DNA from: Flagellimonas pacifica
GTDB lineage: Bacteria; Bacteroidota; Bacteroidia; Flavobacteriales; Flavobacteriaceae
Length of the DNA stretch: 64,000 bases
NCBI RefSeq assembly: GCF_900215465.1
Contig: NZ_OBEH01000001.1
Coordinates: 1,116,001 to 1,180,000, forward strand
Direction: 5' to 3'
Position numbers and translations under genes: made by a program
The notes under the pieces: model-generated
The model's database searches: none
What the model was told of the DNA's origin: nothing
The model's input: only the letters and a program-made list of their open reading frames with translations
Shown: in pieces, positions 58,168 to 64,000 of the stretch
Position numbering within the stretch: the stretch's first letter is position 1
Layout: each line of letters opens with the position of its first letter

Positions 58168-61100
58168 ATGAAAAAACCAATAATACTTGGGCGTCCCATG
58201 ATTGCCTTCAAGTACGACCTTAAAATGAAAATAACCACCATACTACTCATAGCGGTTTTTTTTCAAATCAATGCAAGTACATATTCCCAAAACACAAGAA
58301 TTTCTCTGGATTTTACCCAGGTAACTTTGGGAGATGCACTGGATGAGATTGAGTCATTGACAGAGTTCAAATTTTTTATAGATACAAAAAGAATAAACGT
58401 AGATAGAAGGGTCACCTTCAAAGGAAAAAACGTGAGGATATCCAGAATCCTTAAAAGATTGTTCCATGGTACTGATATTGTTTATGAAATTTTCAACAAG
58501 CAAATAATATTAAGAAGGGAAGCTCCTAAAATAGCGCCAATTTCTAAGGGAGTCCAACTACAGGACATCAGAAATGTTCCACAGTTTACCATTTCTGGAA
58601 CAATTACAGATGATCAAGGAGTACCATTGGCCGGTGCCAATGTGCTCGAAAAAGGAACTGTAAATGGTACGTTGACCGATTTTGATGGAAACTTTACATT
58701 AAATGTGGCTGATGGAAACGCGATATTGGTCTTCTCTTATTTAGGTTTTGCAACCAGAGAAGTTGGAATCAATAATAGAACTTCCTTGACCATAAACATG
58801 CAAGAAGATGCTGCTGGTCTTGATGAAGTGGTAGTGGTAGGTTTTGGTACTCAAAAGAAAGAAGCAGTTGTTGGAGCTATGACTTCTATAAAACCAGCAG
58901 AACTAAAAATTCCATCTAGTAACCTTACAACGGCGCTCGCAGGTAGATTGTCAGGGGTTGTGTCGTTTCAAACAAGTGGTGAGCCAGGTGAGGACAATGC
59001 CCAGTTCTTTGTTCGTGGAGTAGCATCCTTTAATGGACAGAATGGACCTTTAATTCTAATAGATGGTGTTGAACTGACCGCGGATGACCTTGCCAGGTTA
59101 CAACCAGATGATATTGAAAGTTTTTCGGTGCTTAAAGATCCAACAACTACAGCTATATATGGAGCGCGAGGCGCCAATGGTATTATCCTTGTAACCACAA
59201 AAACAGGGGTAAAAGGAAAACCCGTTATCAATTTTAGAGTTGAAAATTCGTATAGTGCACCTGTGCAGATAGTTGACTTGGCCGATCCCATTACCCATAT
59301 GCGCCTTCAAAATGAAGCCGATCGGACTAGAGGAAGGTTCCCAAGTTTTACCGAAGAAAAAATTGCTTCCACAGAAAGGGGCCTAAATCCAAATATATAC
59401 CCTGCAATAAACTGGTTTGATGAGCTTTTTCAGGATTTTTCCATTTCTAGGCGTGTCAACCTTAATGTAAGAGGAGGAGGAGATAAAGTAAGATATTATG
59501 TTGCTGGATCAATTAACAACGACGAAGGTATTTTAAAAGTCAACAAAGAAAATAGCTTTAGTAATAACATTAAATTGAATCGTTTTTTGCTCCGGTCCAA
59601 TGTCAATGTAGACCTACATGAGAATACGGAGATGATTGTGAGACTGCATTCAACAATAGATGATTATAGAGGTCCTTTGCAAGGAGGAAACAACATCTAT
59701 AATGCCGCGGTACGGACTAGTCCTGTTAGGTTTCCAGCTGTTTTTGAGCCAGACCCTTCATTAGAAGGAGTGCCTCATATTCTCTTTGGAAATGACCAAG
59801 GTCCAAGGTTGGGCACTTCCAACGGAAATAATCTGGCTGCATGGTTTAATCCCTATGCAGAACTTCAAAGAGGTTACAGAGATTATAGAAGACAGTTGAA
59901 TTTGGTGCAGCTAGAATTCAAACAAGACCTTAGTTCCATTTTAACTGGTCTGAGTGCACGTTTTTTAGGAAACTTCAACAATACGTCTTACTTTGAGAAT
60001 AGAAGATCATATCTCCCATATTTTTATAGGGTATTAAACTCTGATTCCAATACAGGTGAATACCAATTGGCGAGGACAGTTGAAGGTAATGAATCTTTGG
60101 AGCTGGAACGTCGTTTTGAAGATAGCGTAAATAATTCCGTGATATACATGGAAGCCGCTGTTAACTACTACAACACCTTTAATGAAAAACACAATGTAAG
60201 CGGACTTTTAGTGTTTACTGCACGTGAGTTTTTGGATGGAAACGCTGGTACGGTGCAATTATCACTTCCAAGTAGGAACTTGACATTGGCAGGTAGGTAC
60301 AATTATGACTATGACAACCGCTACTTTTTAGAAACAAATTTTGGATATAATGGCTCAGAACGATTTGCAAAAAGTAATCGTTTTGGGTTTTTTCCTTCTT
60401 TTGGTGCAGGTTGGCTGGTTTCAAATGAAAAGTTTTTTAAATCCAAAGTAATAAGCAGGCTTAAATTACGAGCATCTTATGGTTGGGTTGGAAATGATAG
60501 AATTGGAAACACAAGAAGTGATCGCTTTTTCTACCTGTCAGAAGTCAATATAGACAGTCCAGGAAGAGGGTATACTTTTGGAACTGAATTCAGTGAAGGG
60601 ATAAATGGTGTCTCTATTTCAAGATATGCCAACCCGGAGGTTACTTGGGAAACTTCGGAAAAAGCCAATATTGGTGTAGAGTTGAATTTGTTTGATGATG
60701 CAGTTCAACTTAGAACAGATATATTCCAAGACAAGAGATCCAATATTTTACAAACCAGAACTGATATTCCAACAACCCTTGGATTGCAGACTACTATACA
60801 GACAAATGTAGGTGAAGTAACGCAAAAAGGTATAGATGCATCTTTGGACATTAACCATTCTTTTAATAATGGTGCTTGGTTGCAGGGTAGGGCCACTTTT
60901 GTTTATAGTGATAATGAGTTTACTGTTTTTGAAGAACCAAATTATGATGGTGTTGGCACACCATGGCGTTCTAACATAGGTAACAATGTAAATGTTAGGC
61001 AAGGTTTTATAGCAGAGCGTTTGTTTGTTGATGATGAAGAAGCCCTAAACTCACCTATACAATTTGGAACGCCAGGAGTGGATTATGGCGGTGGAGACAT

Positions 61101-61710
61101 CAAGTACAAAGATTTGAATGGAGATGGCCAGATAACTTTTGAGGCTGATGCAGCTCCAATAGGAAAACCTACAATTCCTAAGATCACTTATGGATTTGGT
61201 CTATCAGGAGGGTTTAAGAATTTTGATCTTAGCTGTTTCTTTCAGGGATTGGCCGAAACCTCCTTCTTTATAGACCCTGTGCGTACAGGACCATTTATAA
61301 ACAGCCTTGTTGGACAACAGAATGATGATATTATAGTATCCACAGGTAATGGGCTTCTTTCAGAAAACGGACTTCTCCAGGCTTATGCAGATAGTCATTG
61401 GTCTGAGGAGAACCGGGATGTATATGCCTTATGGCCTAGATTATCTACAGAAATTGTGCAAAACAATGTACAGAGCAGTACATGGTGGTTGCGCGATGGC
61501 TCATTCTTAAGGCTAAAACAAGTAGAACTGGGCTACGATTTGGCCGATGCACTTAACAATGATAGTGTGCAAAGATTCAGGATATACCTTTCAGGGACCA
61601 ACTTGGTTACATGGAGTAAATTCAAAATGTGGGATCCTGAATTGGGAGGTAGAGGTTTAAACTATCCTTTGCAACGTGTATTTAACTTAGGAATCCAACT
61701 AGGGTTTTAA
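58168..61710 (+). CDS. SusC/RagA-type TonB-linked outer membrane transporter with STN domain
   Basis: 1180 residues. Long N-terminal signal region, STN domain (~45-115: ISLDFTQVTLGDALDEIESL), carboxypeptidase-regulatory-like domain (ISGTITDDQGVPLAGANVLE), TonB box and plug (EVVVVGFGTQKKEAVVGAMT; LIDGVELTADDLARLQPDDI), 22-strand barrel ending in NLGIQLGF. It imports oligosaccharides or peptides together with SusD and signals through FecR. Substrate not identifiable. Confidence 0.95.
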   Translation: MKKPIILGRPMIAFKYDLKMKITTILLIAVFFQINASTYSQNTRISLDFTQVTLGDALDEIESLTEFKFFIDTKRINVDRRVTFKGKNVRISRILKRLFHGTDIVYEIFNKQIILRREAPKIAPISKGVQLQDIRNVPQFTISGTITDDQGVPLAGANVLEKGTVNGTLTDFDGNFTLNVADGNAILVFSYLGFATREVGINNRTSLTINMQEDAAGLDEVVVVGFGTQKKEAVVGAMTSIKPAELKIPSSNLTTALAGRLSGVVSFQTSGEPGEDNAQFFVRGVASFNGQNGPLILIDGVELTADDLARLQPDDIESFSVLKDPTTTAIYGARGANGIILVTTKTGVKGKPVINFRVENSYSAPVQIVDLADPITHMRLQNEADRTRGRFPSFTEEKIASTERGLNPNIYPAINWFDELFQDFSISRRVNLNVRGGGDKVRYYVAGSINNDEGILKVNKENSFSNNIKLNRFLLRSNVNVDLHENTEMIVRLHSTIDDYRGPLQGGNNIYNAAVRTSPVRFPAVFEPDPSLEGVPHILFGNDQGPRLGTSNGNNLAAWFNPYAELQRGYRDYRRQLNLVQLEFKQDLSSILTGLSARFLGNFNNTSYFENRRSYLPYFYRVLNSDSNTGEYQLARTVEGNESLELERRFEDSVNNSVIYMEAAVNYYNTFNEKHNVSGLLVFTAREFLDGNAGTVQLSLPSRNLTLAGRYNYDYDNRYFLETNFGYNGSERFAKSNRFGFFPSFGAGWLVSNEKFFKSKVISRLKLRASYGWVGNDRIGNTRSDRFFYLSEVNIDSPGRGYTFGTEFSEGINGVSISRYANPEVTWETSEKANIGVELNLFDDAVQLRTDIFQDKRSNILQTRTDIPTTLGLQTTIQTNVGEVTQKGIDASLDINHSFNNGAWLQGRATFVYSDNEFTVFEEPNYDGVGTPWRSNIGNNVNVRQGFIAERLFVDDEEALNSPIQFGTPGVDYGGGDIKYKDLNGDGQITFEADAAPIGKPTIPKITYGFGLSGGFKNFDLSCFFQGLAETSFFIDPVRTGPFINSLVGQQNDDIIVSTGNGLLSENGLLQAYADSHWSEENRDVYALWPRLSTEIVQNNVQSSTWWLRDGSFLRLKQVELGYDLADALNNDSVQRFRIYLSGTNLVTWSKFKMWDPELGGRGLNYPLQRVFNLGIQLGF

Positions 61711-61757
61711 TAGCGTACGTGATGCAATCATTAAATCAATTTAAGAAAAAGAGAATC

Positions 61758-63662
61758 ATGAAAATAAGACTATTAAAAGGGCTGATGACCATTTTGTTGA
61801 TATTGAACACAATGGCATGCTCAGATTACGTTGATGTAGTTCCGGAAAACATTGCAGTAATAGAAGATGCCTTTGAGACAAGGGACTCCGCTGAACGCTT
61901 TTTGGCAACCCTTTATGGGTATTTGCCAGCATATGAAAACGCAAATGCCAACCCTGCACTGAGTAGCGGTGACGAGATATTTGTTAATACAAACGTTTCA
62001 AGAAATTGGCCTTCGGCCATACTGGCGCAGGGAGGCCAGACAGTTTCTAGCCCATTAATGGGGTATTGGGGAACAGGCAGTGTAAGTAACCTCTTTATTG
62101 CACTTAGAGATTGTAACATTTTCTTGGAAAATGTGGACAAACCTTTTAACCTTACAGAGGATGAAAAAATAAGATGGATAGCGGAGGCCAAATTTTTGAA
62201 GGCATACTATCATTTTTATTTAATGCGCATGTATGGCCCTATTCCCCTTGTTCGAGAAAATATTGAGGTAAGTGAAGGAGTAGATGCGGTAAGGGTACCA
62301 CGTAATTCGGTAGAAGAAGTAACGGATTATATTGTTGAACTGTTGGATGAGGCCATAGCGGACTTACCTGCTTCAATCGCTGATGAGGGAGCTGAATTGG
62401 GTAGGATTACTGCACCAATTGCTGCGGCTATAAAGGCCAGGGTATTGGTTACAGCTGCCAGCCCTCTTTTTAATGGTAATGCCGACTATTCTAGTTTTTT
62501 GGATAGTGATGGTAATGAACTTATCAGTACCACTTATAGTGAGGACAAATGGGTAAGGGCTGCTGAAGCCTGCCAACAGGCCATACAACTTGCTGAAGCC
62601 AATGGACATTCACTGTACCAATTTGACGATCCTCTTCCTACATGGGCAGATATTACAATTACCAAATTGAGTATAAGAGGATCTATTACCGAAAGATGGA
62701 ATCCTGAAATTATTTGGGGAGCATCTGGAGAAACGGTAGCTACCCTACAAAACTGGGCTCAGGCAAAAATTGCAACTGGATTAACCGGTGAAAATAGAGA
62801 AAGTGTTCAGTCGTGGTGGTCTCCCCCGTTGCAGATAGCCGAAATGTTCTATTCTGAAAATGGTGTACCCATAGATGAAGATACAAGCTACGATTTTGCG
62901 GGAAGATATGATGTTATTACCGCAACAGCTGATGATTTGTACAATATTTCAACTGGACATGAGACAGCAAAATTGCATTTTAATAGAGAACCAAGATTTT
63001 ATGCCTCAATTGGATTTGATGGAGGTACATGGATGGGGCATGGCAGGGAAGATGACACCAATTTATTGTTTCCACAAGCTTTGGCCGACCAAAAGTCTGG
63101 GAAACTGGATGCGCAGCGCTTTGCTGCGTCAGGGTATTGGGCTAAAAAACTGGTCTATTATGAAAATGTTCAAAGAACAGGAGGGGCCACTGGCTATAGT
63201 CTGAGAGCCTACCCATTTCCGGTTGTGCGCTTAGCTGACCTTTACTTACTGTATGCTGAAGCACTTAACGAATCTGGTAATACAAGTGAGGCTCATTCAT
63301 GGATTGATAGAGTTAGAAACCGTGCTGGTCTGGATGGTGTTGTGGATTCATGGGCCGCAGCATCCAATAATCCTGCTAAACCTACAACCAAGGATGGTCT
63401 AAGAGATATTGTTCATGATGAACGTATGATTGAATTGGTATTTGAAGGACAACGCTTTTGGGACATAAGAAGATGGAAAAGAGCACCTGAATTCTTAAAT
63501 ACTGATATTTTGGGATGGAATATTGATGGTGAAACTCCCGGGGCATTTTACAATGTAATAAGCGTGGGGACCTATAAGTTTCAAAGTAGGGATTACCTAT
63601 GGCCTATTCCGGAGAGGGATATTATTACGAACGATAGATTGATTCAAAATCCGGGATGGTAG
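61758..63662 (+). CDS. SusD/RagB-type surface lipoprotein
   Basis: 634 residues from ATG 61758, which gives a clean lipoprotein leader (MKIRLLKGLMTILLILNTMA, Cys at 21). Alternative starts at 61719 or 61722 add 12-13 basic residues. SusD-like helices (ERFLATLYGYLPAYEN; KFLKAYYHFYLMRMYGPIPL) and C-terminal RagB region (RAYPFPVVRLADLYLLYAEA; FEGQRFWDIRRWKRAPEFL). It binds the substrate and closes the SusC barrel. Confidence 0.95.
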   Translation: MKIRLLKGLMTILLILNTMACSDYVDVVPENIAVIEDAFETRDSAERFLATLYGYLPAYENANANPALSSGDEIFVNTNVSRNWPSAILAQGGQTVSSPLMGYWGTGSVSNLFIALRDCNIFLENVDKPFNLTEDEKIRWIAEAKFLKAYYHFYLMRMYGPIPLVRENIEVSEGVDAVRVPRNSVEEVTDYIVELLDEAIADLPASIADEGAELGRITAPIAAAIKARVLVTAASPLFNGNADYSSFLDSDGNELISTTYSEDKWVRAAEACQQAIQLAEANGHSLYQFDDPLPTWADITITKLSIRGSITERWNPEIIWGASGETVATLQNWAQAKIATGLTGENRESVQSWWSPPLQIAEMFYSENGVPIDEDTSYDFAGRYDVITATADDLYNISTGHETAKLHFNREPRFYASIGFDGGTWMGHGREDDTNLLFPQALADQKSGKLDAQRFAASGYWAKKLVYYENVQRTGGATGYSLRAYPFPVVRLADLYLLYAEALNESGNTSEAHSWIDRVRNRAGLDGVVDSWAAASNNPAKPTTKDGLRDIVHDERMIELVFEGQRFWDIRRWKRAPEFLNTDILGWNIDGETPGAFYNVISVGTYKFQSRDYLWPIPERDIITNDRLIQNPGW

Positions 63663-63691
63663 AATTATTAAACTTTAAAAACATAGATAAA

Positions 63692-64000
63692 ATGAAAAAG
63701 ATAGTTGCTAATTTTCCAATATTGGTATTACTGCTTCTTATGGCATTAATATCATGCGATGAAGAGGAAAGAGGCCCTCTTGTAACGGATAGCACCATTC
63801 CTGGTGAAGTTTCTGATTTGTCTGTACAAAATTTGTCCGGAGGCGCTAAAATAAGTTATAAAATACCTTCAGATGAGGACGTGTTGTATGTTGAGGCCAC
63901 TTACGAACGGAATGGCCTACCAGTCAGCACGCGATCTTCCATTTTCAAAGATTTTGTAACCGTAGAAGGACTTAATACCACGGAATCCGTTGAGGTAAGC
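63692..64000 (+). CDS. DUF4959-type lipoprotein, partial
   Basis: ATG at 63692 starts a frame open to the window end (103 residues visible). Lipoprotein leader MKKIVANFPILVLLLLMALI then SC. The following PGEVSDLSVQNLSGGAKISY and PSDEDVLYVEATYERNG match DUF4959, the N-terminal domain of proteins with discoidin-like C-termini in SusCD loci. It probably binds carbohydrate on the cell surface. Confidence 0.8.
   Translation, partial: MKKIVANFPILVLLLLMALISCDEEERGPLVTDSTIPGEVSDLSVQNLSGGAKISYKIPSDEDVLYVEATYERNGLPVSTRSSIFKDFVTVEGLNTTESVEVS

Noticed and set aside
1..64000. tRNA or rRNA genes
   Set aside because: I looked in the intergenic regions for cloverleaf arms and a T-loop GTTCRAN sequence in context and saw none; a covariance search would be decisive.

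Overview
The window reads as the chromosome of a marine-type member of the Flavobacteriaceae (Bacteroidota). The support is internal: a SusC/SusD pair with a FecR anti-sigma factor and an ECF sigma factor, a type IX secretion sorting domain, a DUF1501/DUF1800 pair, two-domain lipid acyltransferases, and promoters of the Bacteroidota form TTG-N19/20-TAnnTTTG in front of several genes. The DNA is AT-rich, gene-dense and mostly housekeeping. I saw no tRNA, rRNA, CRISPR array or complete insertion sequence.

Layout. 1-3.5 kb: end of a molybdenum hydroxylase subunit, then an accessory patch of very small genes separated by copies of one intergenic repeat, including two tandem paralogous secreted four-cysteine peptides, then ssb and a Lys/Cys-rich 53-residue protein. 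3.6-18.2 kb: ferritin, PAP2 phosphatase, Tex, MetG, DUF1501/DUF1800, YraN, an ACT-like protein, a serine hydrolase and a PP-loop ATPase. 18.3-23 kb: a four-gene minus-strand set (SGNH protein, MBOAT acyltransferase, two GNAT/FemAB-like proteins) that looks like a surface-glycan or lipid acylation module. 24.2-33.4 kb: mfd, pdeM and the ligase-associated DEXH helicase; the last two, normally neighbours, are split by an inserted reverse-transcriptase cassette. 33.5-42.4 kb: TerB-like protein, fructose bisphosphatase, aspartate kinase, an OlsF-like lipid synthase, an arsenic operon and small genes. 42.6-47.8 kb: a Fur-type iron-uptake operon. 47.9-56 kb: LuxR-type regulator, dehydrogenase, MgtE, RsmA, TPR protein, SerRS. 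56.1-64 kb: start of a polysaccharide- or glycoprotein-utilisation locus (sigma, FecR, SusC, SusD, DUF4959 lipoprotein).

The strongest candidate for an unusual system is at 28.5-30.6 kb: a 521-residue reverse transcriptase with a YSDD active site, preceded 23 nt upstream by a non-coding segment of about 320 nt. That segment is closed by a 13-bp end-to-end stem followed by seven Ts and is filled with local hairpins. The layout matches defence-associated reverse transcriptases that use an upstream ncRNA as template. The cassette lies between inverted TACACACAAC / GTTGTGTGTA ends.

A second unusual signal is a palindromic repeat (arms built on CTTCGACTTCGCTCAG) sitting in frame inside two essential-type genes, metG and mfd. 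In both it is read in the same frame and gives related inserts of the form AST-LS-Q-S-ERSRS. Several genes also appear to start at TTG, GTG or possibly ATT rather than ATG.
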